This document shows, one piece after another, positions 1 to 6,854 of a stretch of 9,379 nt of DNA. Both the position numbers and the translations under genes were made by a program. The notes below the pieces were generated by a model. It ran no database searches and was not told the origin of the DNA. It saw only the letters and a list, made by a program, of their open reading frames with translations. Source of the DNA: Acidobacteriota bacterium (GTDB taxonomy: Bacteria; Acidobacteriota; Vicinamibacteria; Vicinamibacterales; JAFNAJ01); NCBI GenBank assembly GCA_017860085.1, contig JAFNAJ010000135.1, positions 1-9,379 on the forward strand. Direction: 5' to 3'. Each line of letters begins with the position of its first letter. Position 1 is the stretch's first letter.

Positions 1-303
1 ATCGAGGAGTTCGTGGGGCGCGTGAACTCCGACACGAGCGCGGTGAGCGTCGCACGCATGACCAGCCCCGCCGGGTGGGTCGAGCCCGGGCAGACGCCGG
101 AGTTCGACGAATACACGCTGGTGCTGCGGGGACTTCTGAGGGTGACGACCCGCTCGGGCGTGGTCGACGTCCGCGCCGGTCAGGCCGTCATCGCGCACCG
201 GGGCGAGTGGGTGCAGTACAGCACCCCAGGAGCCGACGGGGCGGAGTACGTCGCCGTGTGCGTGCCGGCGTTCTCACCCGACACCGTCCGACGCGACAGC
301 TGA
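1..303 (+). CDS. cupin-domain protein, 5' end outside window
   Basis: The reading frame is open from the first base and stops at TGA 301-303, so the 5' end is missing; small cupins of this kind are about 115-125 residues, which would put about 20 residues outside. A GTG at 13 is in frame, but the good match begins before it (IEEFVGRVNSDTSAVSVARM), so I do not take it as the start. The visible 100 residues read as a single cupin barrel: a PEFDEYTLVLRG strand pair followed by DVRAGQAVIAHRGEWVQYST. The usual metal-binding residues are not evident: the HxH of cupin motif 1 is replaced by acidic residues (E34, D36, E37 counted from the window start), and the motif 2 His position appears to hold Gln. 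Substrate and role are unknown. It converges on the TPR gene with 25 bp between the stops. Confidence 0.8.
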   Translation: MEEFVGRVNSDTSAVSVARMTSPAGWVEPGQTPEFDEYTLVLRGLLRVTTRSGVVDVRAGQAVIAHRGEWVQYSTPGADGAEYVAVCVPAFSPDTVRRDS

Positions 304-328
304 CCGGCTCCCCGGGCCTCTGGAACCA

Positions 329-1276
329 TCAGTCTCTGATCCGCCCCAACATCGTCCGTGCCTGTCCCGCCTCCGGCGAGGTCGGGTCGAGGGCGACGAC
401 CTGCTCGAGGTGTTTCACGGCCCCGGCTTTGTCGCCACGCCTGGCGGCGGCGGCGCCGAGCCGAAGGTGTGGCGCCGCCCACGTGGGGTCCGCGGTCACC
501 GCCCGCTCGTAGCAGGCGGTCGCGGCCTCCAGATCGCCCCGCGCCGCCTTCACCTCCCCGAGCGCGTACAGCGCGTCGCGACTGGCATCGGGTTGCGCCG
601 CCAGTGGCGCGATACGCGATTCGGCGGCGTCTATCCTTCCCAAGGCCAGCTCGGTCAGGCCAGCCTCGACGATTGCGCGCTCGATTGGTGGAACCGCCGC
701 GGCCGCCCGCTCGAAGGCAACGAGCGCATCGGGCAGCCGCCCGCCTGCGCGATACGCGCGACCGATCTGCAGATTGATGGTGGTCAGCGCTGGCACATCG
801 GCCAGCACTGTCTCGTATCGCGCGACTGCCTCGAGGTACTTGCCCGTGGCCATCAACTCTTCGGCGTCGGTCAGGTCGGCCTGCAGCGCGTCGAGGTCCA
901 CGCGGCCGAGCGCGCCCGGGGCGACCACGCTCTCGCGCACGAGGCGGAAGTCGATGGGTGGATTGTTGCCGAGGCCTCTCACGTGGGCGGTGCCCCTAAC
1001 GGGCATGAAGCCGGGCGCCGACGCCTCGAAGGCCCACGCCCCCGACCGAAGGCCGAGGATGCCATACCGGCCCTTGGCATCCGTGACGGCCGTGAACCGC
1101 GACGGCGACGAGCGCTCGTTCTCGGCCACGATGGTAGCGCCAGGCACAGGGTCGCCGAGTTCGTCCCTGACCGTGCCCGACACACGGCTGACCTGCGCGA
1201 GCGCATGGGTCGTCGCACCGAGCAGCACCCCGATGGCGAGGGTCGCACCGAGCGTGCCACGAAGACGTGTCCTCAT
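329..1276 (-). CDS. secreted carboxypeptidase-regulatory-like / TPR protein
   Basis: The 315-residue protein starts at ATG 1276. Residues 1-28 are a signal peptide (basic MRTRLR, hydrophobic core, likely cleavage after ALA-27), so the mature protein should be periplasmic or surface-attached. Residues 30-113 form a carboxypeptidase-regulatory-like beta-sandwich, seen in VSGTVRDELGDPVPGATIV, the central DAKGRYGILGL turn and a closing PIDFRLV strand. Residues 131-300 hold about five tetratricopeptide repeats, clearest at 234-265 and 268-300 (ALGEVKAARGDLEAATACYE; LRLGAAAARRGDKAGAVKHL); the repeat near 199-230 is degenerate. There are no catalytic residues; the architecture suggests protein-protein scaffolding or outer-membrane assembly, but no specific role can be assigned. 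The gene is divergent from the hydrolase-NamZ fusion, and the Shine-Dalgarno upstream is weak (GACAGAATC before the ATG). Confidence 0.85.
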   Translation of the reverse strand: MRTRLRGTLGATLAIGVLLGATTHALAQVSRVSGTVRDELGDPVPGATIVAENERSSPSRFTAVTDAKGRYGILGLRSGAWAFEASAPGFMPVRGTAHVRGLGNNPPIDFRLVRESVVAPGALGRVDLDALQADLTDAEELMATGKYLEAVARYETVLADVPALTTINLQIGRAYRAGGRLPDALVAFERAAAAVPPIERAIVEAGLTELALGRIDAAESRIAPLAAQPDASRDALYALGEVKAARGDLEAATACYERAVTADPTWAAPHLRLGAAAARRGDKAGAVKHLEQVVALDPTSPEAGQARTMLGRIRD

Positions 1277-1317
1277 GATTCTGTCGGCTCAGGAGCAATA
1301 CGCGCGCGGTTCTCGCC

Positions 1318-1338
1318 AGTATAATCCAGCCCGCGAGG
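1318..1338. promoter_or_regulatory. overlapping divergent -10 boxes and RBS
   Basis: A perfect TATAAT lies on the + strand at 1320-1325, 19 bp before the ATG at 1345. A GAGG Shine-Dalgarno follows at 1335-1338, six bases from that ATG. Read on the - strand, the same AT-rich spot gives TATACT (1323 to 1318), suitably placed for the divergent TPR gene starting at 1276. Predicted transcription starts would be near 1332 (+) and 1311 (-). No good -35 hexamer is visible on either side, so the call rests on the -10 boxes and their position in the only AT-rich spot of the intergenic gap. Confidence 0.45.
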
Positions 1339-1344
1339 CCATTC

Positions 1345-3705
1345 ATGCGTGCTCATCTCCATCGCGTCGTCGTTGTCGTTCTTCCAGCGCTGATCGCCGT
1401 GGGCGCGGTGCATGAGCTCACGGTCGGAAGGCAGGCGCATGCGCAGCAGCCGGACCGTCAGGCGCGGGGATCCACGGGCACTCGAGCCGTCGGGCCGGTC
1501 GGTCTCGATGTCGACCGCCTGGCTCGCATCGACGGACTCGTTGAGCAAGCCATGGCCGACAAGCTGGTGCCGGGAGCGGTCGTGCTCGTCGGCCAACAGG
1601 ATCGGGTTGCGTACCGCAAGGCCTATGGGCGTCGGGCATTGGAGCCCGCAGCCGAGCCCATGACGCTCGACACCATCTTCGACGCAGCCTCGGTGACCAA
1701 ACCCGTGGCGACGGCGACGAGCGTGATGCTGCTCGTCGAAGACGGCCGCATCCGCCTCACCGACCGCGTGTCGGTCCATATTCCCGAGTTCGGCCGTTAC
1801 GGCAAGGAGGCGATCACCGTCCGGCAGCTGCTGACGCACACCTCGGGGCTCAGGCCGGATCTCGACCTGTCGGAGCCCTGGGTCGGCTACGAGACCGCAA
1901 TCCGGCTCGCGACGGAAGAGGTGCCCGCCGCGCAGCCAGGCACGCGCGTGATCTACAGCGACATCAACTTCTTTCTGCTCGGCGAGATCGTCGCCCGGGT
2001 GAGTGGCATCGGTCTCGACGAGTTCGCGCGCACGCGCATCTTCGCGCCGCTCGGCATGACCGACACGATGTTCAAACCGCCGGCGTCGCTCGTGTCGCGC
2101 ATCGCACCCACGGAGCGATGCACGCAGTACGGCTGGCCGTGCGACGGACCTGGGGCTGCGATCCTGCGTGGCGTCGTGCACGATCCCACGGCGCGACGGA
2201 TGGGTGGCGTGGCCGGGCACGCAGGGCTGTTCACGACGGCTGCGGACCTCTCCAGGTTCGCGCGCATGCTCCTCAACGGAGGGACCCTGGACGGCGTGCG
2301 GATCCTCTCGCCGTTGGCGGTGGCGCGCATGACGTCACCGAATACCCCGGCGGGCGAGCCGAACGTGCGTGGCCTCGGGTGGGATCTCGACTCGAGCTTC
2401 TCGTCCAATCGTGGTGAGCTCTTTCCCGTCGGATCGTTCGGCCACACGGGCTGGACGGGAACGTCGCTGTGGGTGGACCCGTGGAGCCAGACGTTCGTCG
2501 TGTTCCTGTCGAACCGCGTGCATCCCGACGGCAAGGGCGACGTAACGCCCCTGAGGGCGCGTGTGGCGACCGTCGTGGCCTCGGCCATCGGATCGGCGCC
2601 TCCCCTGGCGGCGGCGTTTGCGCGCTTACGCGGCAAGCGTGTGGGGCTCGTCACGAATCACACCGGGCGGGCGCGCGACGGCCAGACCGCAATCGACCTC
2701 CTGCACACGGCCAAGGACGTCACGCTAGTGGCGCTCTTCAGCCCCGAGCATGGCATCCGCGGCATCCTCGACGAGAACGTCCCCTCGTCGGTCGACGAGA
2801 AGACCGGGCTGTCCATCCACTCGCTGTACGGCCAGACGCGCCGCCCCACGTCCGAGATGCTCCAGGGCATCGACACGCTCGTCGTCGACCTGCAGGACAT
2901 CGGCGCGCGCTTCTACACCTACATGTCGACGATGGGGTACGTGATGGAGGAGGCGGCGAAACGGAAGGTCCAGGTCGTGGTGCTCGACCGGCCCAACCCG
3001 ATCAACGGATGGCAGATCGAGGGGCCCGTCATCGACAAAGAGAGCTTGAGCTTCACGGCGTACTTCCCGATGCCGATCCGCCACGGGATGACCCTCGGGG
3101 AGTTGGCGCGGCTCTTCAACGCCGAGAACGCGATTGGCGCCGATCTGACGGTGGTCGACATGAAGGGGTGGACACGCGAGACGTGGTTTGATGCGACCGG
3201 GCAGCCGTGGGTGAACCCATCGCCCAACATGCGAAACCTCAACGAGGCGACGCTGTACCCAGGCATCGGCGCCATCGAGGGCACCAACCTGTCGGTGGGG
3301 CGTGGCACCGACACGCCGTTCGAGCAGATTGGGGCACCGTGGATCGATGGTGTCGAACTGGCGGCCGCATTGAACGGTCGCGCCCTGCCCGGCATTCGCT
3401 TCTATCCCGTGAGCTTCACGCCCACGTCCAGCAAGTACGCCGGCGAAGCGTGTCAGGGCGTCTTCATGATCGTGACGAGTCGAGAGTCGCTGAGACCGGT
3501 GCGCGTGGGGATAGAGATTGCCGCGGCCATTTGGCGCCTCCACGGGGCCAGGTTCGAGATCGACAACGCTGCGCGCCTGTTTGGATCGCGAGAGGCGCTC
3601 GCGCGCGTCAAGGCCGGAGACGACCCCGCGCAGATCGCGGCATCGTGGGCACCCGGCGAAGCGCGGTGGCGGCTGCTCAGGGCGAAGTACCTCCTGTATC
3701 GCTAG
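1345..3705 (+). CDS. serine hydrolase (AmiE/beta-lactamase fold) fused to NamZ exo-N-acetylmuramidase (DUF1343, GH171)
   Basis: The 786-residue protein has a signal peptide (about 1-33, cleavage after AHA) and so is exported. Residues 55-410 are a class C beta-lactamase/penicillin-binding-protein-like serine hydrolase: catalytic SxxK at S116-V-T-K119, Y204-S-D206 in the YxN place, and H367-T-G369 as the KTG equivalent. Residues 425-786 are a complete DUF1343 domain: LVTNHT (435-440), LFSPEHGIRG (464-473), HSLYG (492-496), DLQDIGARFYTY (515-526), RPNPINGW (549-556), PIRHGMTLGEL (577-587), SPNM (625-628) and EGTNLSVGRGTDTPFE (645-660). DUF1343 members include NamZ, which releases MurNAc from the non-reducing end of peptidoglycan fragments, and the B. 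subtilis AmiE that acts beside it has the beta-lactamase fold. I infer a bifunctional periplasmic muropeptide-degrading enzyme; an esterase role for the N-terminal half is not excluded. ATG 1345 follows a GAGG at 6 bp. Confidence 0.9.
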   Translation: MRAHLHRVVVVVLPALIAVGAVHELTVGRQAHAQQPDRQARGSTGTRAVGPVGLDVDRLARIDGLVEQAMADKLVPGAVVLVGQQDRVAYRKAYGRRALEPAAEPMTLDTIFDAASVTKPVATATSVMLLVEDGRIRLTDRVSVHIPEFGRYGKEAITVRQLLTHTSGLRPDLDLSEPWVGYETAIRLATEEVPAAQPGTRVIYSDINFFLLGEIVARVSGIGLDEFARTRIFAPLGMTDTMFKPPASLVSRIAPTERCTQYGWPCDGPGAAILRGVVHDPTARRMGGVAGHAGLFTTAADLSRFARMLLNGGTLDGVRILSPLAVARMTSPNTPAGEPNVRGLGWDLDSSFSSNRGELFPVGSFGHTGWTGTSLWVDPWSQTFVVFLSNRVHPDGKGDVTPLRARVATVVASAIGSAPPLAAAFARLRGKRVGLVTNHTGRARDGQTAIDLLHTAKDVTLVALFSPEHGIRGILDENVPSSVDEKTGLSIHSLYGQTRRPTSEMLQGIDTLVVDLQDIGARFYTYMSTMGYVMEEAAKRKVQVVVLDRPNPINGWQIEGPVIDKESLSFTAYFPMPIRHGMTLGELARLFNAENAIGADLTVVDMKGWTRETWFDATGQPWVNPSPNMRNLNEATLYPGIGAIEGTNLSVGRGTDTPFEQIGAPWIDGVELAAALNGRALPGIRFYPVSFTPTSSKYAGEACQGVFMIVTSRESLRPVRVGIEIAAAIWRLHGARFEIDNAARLFGSREALARVKAGDDPAQIAASWAPGEARWRLLRAKYLLYR

Positions 3706-3717
3706 GCGGTCGGCAAT

Positions 3718-3742
3718 CGGCGCGGGCGGCCCGCTCGCGCCG
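3718..3742. terminator. GC-rich hairpin between convergent genes
   Basis: An inverted repeat can form an 11-bp stem (CGGCGCGGGCG with CGCTCGCGCCG, one G-T pair) closed by a 3-base loop. It starts 13 bases after the stop of the hydrolase-NamZ gene and lies beyond the stop of the DUF420 gene on the other strand. There is no T-run on either side, so it is not a textbook intrinsic terminator. It could still end or protect transcripts from both sides. Confidence 0.4.
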
Positions 3743-3744
3743 AG

Positions 3745-3781
3745 AGTGCCGAGCCCCGAGCCGGTCCCGAGTCCCGGGCCC
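3745..3781 (-). repeat. degenerate G-rich GGGACTC-type repeat
   Basis: Read on the - strand, the patch is a run of imperfect heptad-like units: GGGGCCC, GGGACTC, GGGACCG, GCTCGGGGCTC, GGCACTC. It directly follows the TAG of the DUF420 gene and fills most of the gap to the convergent gene. A related patch, in the opposite orientation, lies at 6871-6905. Confidence 0.5.
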
Positions 3782-4195
3782 CTACCTCTGATACAGCATC
3801 AGATACACGACCACGCCGGTGACCGAGACGTAGAGCCAGAGCGGCAGCGTCCATCGCGCGATGGCTCGGTGACGCTCGTCGTCGCGACGAAACGCACGCG
3901 CGACGGTCACGATGACCAGCGGCACGATCGCTGCGGCCAGCACCACGTGCGAGACGAGAATCGCGAGGTACACCACCCTGACGGCGCCGGTCCCCGTGAA
4001 GGGCCGGGAACCAGCGTGGTAGTGATAGACGACGTAGGACCCCAGGAACAAGGCCGACGCGGCGAGTGCGCCCAGCATGCACGCCCGGTGGCGAGTCAAG
4101 TCGCCACGCCTGATGAACCGCCAGCCCAGCACGAGGAACAGGGTCGCGACGGTGTTGAGGGCCGCGTTGACGGCCGGAAGGTCGGTGACGGTCAT
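3782..4195 (-). CDS. DUF420 (CtaM/YozB-like) membrane protein, oxidase-associated
   Basis: This 137-residue integral membrane protein has four predicted helices, about 6-27, 38-57, 73-98 and 112-134. It carries the spaced histidines typical of DUF420: H36 in TRHRACM, H58 and H60 in YHYHAG, H83 in the third helix (SHVVLAA) and H109 in ERHRAIARWTLPLW. The length fits the family. As I recall, the Staphylococcus aureus member CtaM is needed for aa3-type oxidase function, and the family is often found near cytochrome oxidase and heme genes. The histidines could bind heme or copper, but that is inference. Here it is the last gene of the block with heme O synthase and an ABC exporter: its ATG lies only 3 bp after the permease stop, which implies translational coupling. 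Confidence 0.85.
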   Translation of the reverse strand: MTVTDLPAVNAALNTVATLFLVLGWRFIRRGDLTRHRACMLGALAASALFLGSYVVYHYHAGSRPFTGTGAVRVVYLAILVSHVVLAAAIVPLVIVTVARAFRRDDERHRAIARWTLPLWLYVSVTGVVVYLMLYQR

Positions 4196-4198
4196 GGT

Positions 4199-4960
4199 TC
4201 AGCCCTGCGCGCGTCTGCTCGCGAGCACGGTGCCAGCCCCGAGCATGATCAAACCAAACAGGAGCGTCGCCGTGATGGCGGTGCCGAACGACGGGCCACT
4301 TGTCTGGCCAATGAGAATCTCCTGCAGGCCCGACACACCGTAGGTCATCGGGTTCACCCGCATCAGGGGTCTCAACCAGGGCGCAGCGCCCGAGGCTGGG
4401 AACACGGCTCCGGACAGCACCCACATGGGCACCAGCAGAAGGTTCATGATGGCATGGAAGCCTTGCGTGGAGTCGAGCCACCAGGCAATGACGAAACCAA
4501 GGCCGGTGAGTGCAAACGCCAGCAACGTGAGCACCAGGAGCAGCGCGGGCAGCTGGGCTGCCGAGACTGTGATTCCAGCCACCGGCGCCAAGAGCAGGAA
4601 CACGCCAGCCTGTACGAGCGCCAGGGTCGTCCCGCCCAGCATCTTGCCGAGGACGATGGCCGCGCGCGACACGGGCGCGACCAGGACCCCCTGCAGAAAC
4701 CCCAGCTGACGGTCCTCAATCAAAGAGATCGTCGAGAAGATGGCGGTGAACAGCACGATGAGCGCCAGCGTGCCCGGGAAGAAGAAGTGGAGGTAGCCTC
4801 CCGCGCGCTCGGCGCCGCCCATGCTGAACGAGCCGCCGAGACCCGACCCGAGGAGGGCCCAGAACACGATGGGCGTCGCGAACGCACCGACGACGCGACT
4901 TCGCTGGCGCACGAATCGCACCAGGTCTCTGAGCCACAACGTGTAGATCGCTAGCCACAC
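4199..4960 (-). CDS. ABC-2 type transporter permease
   Basis: The 253-residue membrane protein has six predicted helices, roughly 22-40, 60-80, 104-126, 137-160, 168-188 and 226-246. It shows the ABC-2 family hallmarks: the cytoplasmic segment EDRQLGFLQGVLVAPVSR (82-99) after helix 2, LSGAVFP (182-188) in helix 5 and NPMTYGV (203-209) before helix 6. The start is GTG at 4960 (MWLAIYTLWLRDLVRF), supported by a GGAG Shine-Dalgarno (+ strand 4970-4973) nine bases upstream. It follows the ATPase gene by 30 bp and must be its membrane partner, working as a homodimer in an exporter. The N-terminal amphipathic stretch (RDLVRFVRQRSR) is the usual coupling-type helix of this family. Its substrate cannot be read from the sequence; the place between heme O synthase and DUF420 suggests a part in oxidase maturation. 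Confidence 0.9.
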   Translation of the reverse strand: MWLAIYTLWLRDLVRFVRQRSRVVGAFATPIVFWALLGSGLGGSFSMGGAERAGGYLHFFFPGTLALIVLFTAIFSTISLIEDRQLGFLQGVLVAPVSRAAIVLGKMLGGTTLALVQAGVFLLLAPVAGITVSAAQLPALLLVLTLLAFALTGLGFVIAWWLDSTQGFHAIMNLLLVPMWVLSGAVFPASGAAPWLRPLMRVNPMTYGVSGLQEILIGQTSGPSFGTAITATLLFGLIMLGAGTVLASRRAQG

Positions 4961-4990
4961 GGTCTGACACTCCGTCGTTCCAGGGGCATT

Positions 4991-5914
4991 TCATTCAAAC
5001 CGTTCCCCCGTGTGATGCACGAAGACGTCCTCGAGGGTGGGGCGGCTCACCGTCACGGCCTCGATCGCGCCAGGGAACGCCTCGACGATCTGGGGCACGA
5101 GAAGGTGTCCGCCCGGATGCTCGACGCGCACGCGTCCGTCGACGAGGCGTGCATCGACGCCGAAGCGAGTGGCGATGCCGCCAGCGAGATTCTCGGGGTC
5201 GGCGCCCGATACCCACAACACCTCGCCGCCGACGATCCTCGTCAACTCGTCGGGTGTTCCGAGGGCCACGAGCCGCCCGTGGTGGAGAATTGCGACGCGA
5301 TCGCACCGGGCCGCTTCGTCCATGAGGTGCGTCGTGAGGACAACGGTCGTGCCGACCGTGTCGCGGAGCGACCGGAGCAAGTCCCACAGCTCGCGACGCG
5401 CGTTTGGGTCGAGGCCAGAACTCGGCTCATCGAGGACGAGCACCCTTGGGCGGGGGAGCAGTGCCTTGGCCACTTCCACCCGCCGCTGAAGCCCTCCCGA
5501 AAGCTTAGCGACGAGGTCCCCGGCTCGTTCGGCGACACCCAGGGCGCCGAGCGACGCCGTGATGCGTTCCTCGAGGTCCTTACCATGGAAACCGTAGAGA
5601 TGCCCGTGGTGCCGCAGGTTCTCGCGTGCGGTCAGTCGCACGTCGAGTGCCGGCGACTGGAACACGACACCCAGTTGGCGGCGAGCCGCCTGCGCGTCGG
5701 TGGCGACATCGTGGCCTGCCACGGCCACGCGGCCGGCCGTGGCCTCGATCAGCGTGGAGACGATGCGAAATAGCGTGGTCTTGCCGCTGCCATTGGGGCC
5801 GAGCAGGCCGAAGATCTCGCCGGGTTCCACCGTGAACGAGACCCCGGCCAGAGCCACGCGCGGCCCGAAACGACGTTCCACCGCCTCGACGACGATCGAC
5901 GGACCTGCGGTCAT
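4991..5914 (-). CDS. ABC transporter ATP-binding protein (DrrA/CcmA-like)
   Basis: This 307-residue ATPase has every motif of an active nucleotide-binding domain: Walker A GPNGSGKT (39-46), Q-loop Q86 (VVFQSPALD), signature LSGGLQRR (138-145), Walker B VLVLDEP (158-164), D-loop SGLD (166-169) and switch His H196. Residues after about 225 form the accessory C-terminal domain ending in RPTLEDVFVHHTGERFE, as in DrrA-type exporter ATPases. It would bind the ABC-2 permease encoded immediately downstream and power export. The start is ATG 5914, 24 bp after the cyoE stop; the nearest purine-rich stretch (AGGGAGC) is about 16 bases away, so translation may depend partly on coupling to cyoE. The family also includes drug exporters, but neighbours point to oxidase biogenesis rather than resistance. 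Confidence 0.93.
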   Translation of the reverse strand: MTAGPSIVVEAVERRFGPRVALAGVSFTVEPGEIFGLLGPNGSGKTTLFRIVSTLIEATAGRVAVAGHDVATDAQAARRQLGVVFQSPALDVRLTARENLRHHGHLYGFHGKDLEERITASLGALGVAERAGDLVAKLSGGLQRRVEVAKALLPRPRVLVLDEPSSGLDPNARRELWDLLRSLRDTVGTTVVLTTHLMDEAARCDRVAILHHGRLVALGTPDELTRIVGGEVLWVSGADPENLAGGIATRFGVDARLVDGRVRVEHPGGHLLVPQIVEAFPGAIEAVTVSRPTLEDVFVHHTGERFE

Positions 5915-5938
5915 GACGATGACAGGCTTGGCTCCCTG

Positions 5939-6823
5939 CTACGTCCGAGCCGCGATCATGAGGATCCAGATGAGCGGCAGGTACGTGATCGACCCGATGA
6001 ACAGGAGGCGCGCGTCGCGGTCGGTGCGCCGCCTGGCGAAGCCGAGCGCGAGCCACATGAACACGAGTCCAAGCACGAACGCGCCGACGAAGTACAGCTC
6101 GCTCGCCAGGCCGATGGCCGTGGGCGTGAGGCTGACCGGGAGGAGCGCCCCCGTGTAGGCCATCACCTGCCTGGCCGTACTGCGGCCGTCCGGCTCCACC
6201 ACCGGCAGCATCGGGAAGCCGGCACGAGCGTAGTCGTCGCGAAACAGCCACGCGATCGCCAGGAAGTGCGGCATCTGCCACAGGAAGACGATCGAGAAAA
6301 GAACCCAGGCTTCCCTCGACAAGCCGCCCGTCGCGCCGGCCCACCCAATCATGGGCGGCAGGGCACCCGGGATCGCTCCCACCACGGTGGCGAACGAGGT
6401 GCGCAGCTTGAGCGGCGTGTAGGCGGCGACGTAGGTCACGAGCGTGACCAGCGCGACGAGCGCTGCCATCCACGTCGCGCCCAGGCCGAGCAGCAACAGG
6501 CCCGCGACCGACAGCAGCAGCGCGAACCATCCGGCCTCGACCGGGTGCACTCGTCCGCCCGGCAGCGGTCTCGTCCTGGTCCGACGCATGAGCCCGTCCA
6601 CGCGGCGCTCGAACAACTGGTTGAGCGCCGACGCCCCGCCGGCCACCAGGGCCGTGCCGACCACCGTGTTGACGAACCGCGGGTAGTCGACCCCGTCGCG
6701 CGAGCCGAGGTAGAAACCAGCCGCCGCCGTGGCGATGACCAGCAGGTTGAGGCGCGGCTTGGTCAGCGCGACGAAGTCGGCATAGCGGCTCCGCTCGATC
6801 GGGATGGCGGTTCCACCCGTCAT
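5939..6823 (-). CDS. cyoE: protoheme IX farnesyltransferase (heme O synthase)
   Basis: The 294-residue UbiA-superfamily prenyltransferase transfers a farnesyl group to the vinyl side chain of heme B to give heme O, the cofactor of bo3 oxidases and precursor of heme A. Visible family motifs are TKPRLNLLV (21-29), the prenyl-diphosphate site NQLFERRVDGLMRRT (68-82) with N68, E72 and D76, YTPLKLRTSFATVVGAIPGA (135-154), and FLWQMPHFLAIAW with FRDDYARAGFPMLP (180-207), holding the second acidic pair D196-D197. The chain has the usual eight to nine helices and family length. The first acidic site has E72 where Escherichia coli has Asp, a substitution I believe is common. The start is ATG 6823, with AAGGA (+ 6834-6838) ten bases upstream and GGAGG a little further. 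The gene lies 31 bp behind the M23 gene and 24 bp ahead of the ABC ATPase. The name ctaB is equivalent. Confidence 0.95.
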   Translation of the reverse strand: MTGGTAIPIERSRYADFVALTKPRLNLLVIATAAAGFYLGSRDGVDYPRFVNTVVGTALVAGGASALNQLFERRVDGLMRRTRTRPLPGGRVHPVEAGWFALLLSVAGLLLLGLGATWMAALVALVTLVTYVAAYTPLKLRTSFATVVGAIPGALPPMIGWAGATGGLSREAWVLFSIVFLWQMPHFLAIAWLFRDDYARAGFPMLPVVEPDGRSTARQVMAYTGALLPVSLTPTAIGLASELYFVGAFVLGLVFMWLALGFARRRTDRDARLLFIGSITYLPLIWILMIAART

Positions 6824-6854
6824 GACATCGCTGTCCTTCGCCTCCGGGCAGCAC

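Noticed and set aside
410..1324. A 304-codon open frame on the + strand.
   Set aside because: It is the reverse side of the carboxypeptidase-regulatory/TPR gene, which has a signal peptide and repeats. High-GC shadow frames explain it.
1273..2220. A 315-codon open frame on the - strand.
   Set aside because: It is opposite the serine hydrolase domain, whose catalytic motifs prove the + strand. The product is Arg/His/Asp-rich with no domain.
3518..4954. A 478-codon open frame on the + strand.
   Set aside because: It lies opposite the DUF420 and permease genes, which have clear family motifs, and also overlaps the hydrolase-NamZ 3' end. Its product is His/Gln/Arg/Glu-rich without any recognisable domain, as expected for the antisense of membrane-protein codons in GC-rich DNA.
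4199..5914. Antibiotic-resistance exporter because of the DrrA-like ATPase.
   Set aside because: The similarity is to the whole exporter ATPase family; the tight neighbourhood with cyoE and DUF420 makes an oxidase-related role more likely.
5580..6854. A 424-codon open frame on the - strand in another phase over cyoE and the ABC ATPase.
   Set aside because: The overlapping frames encode CyoE and the ATPase with full motifs; this one gives only Arg/Gly/Ala-rich sequence crossing two genes.
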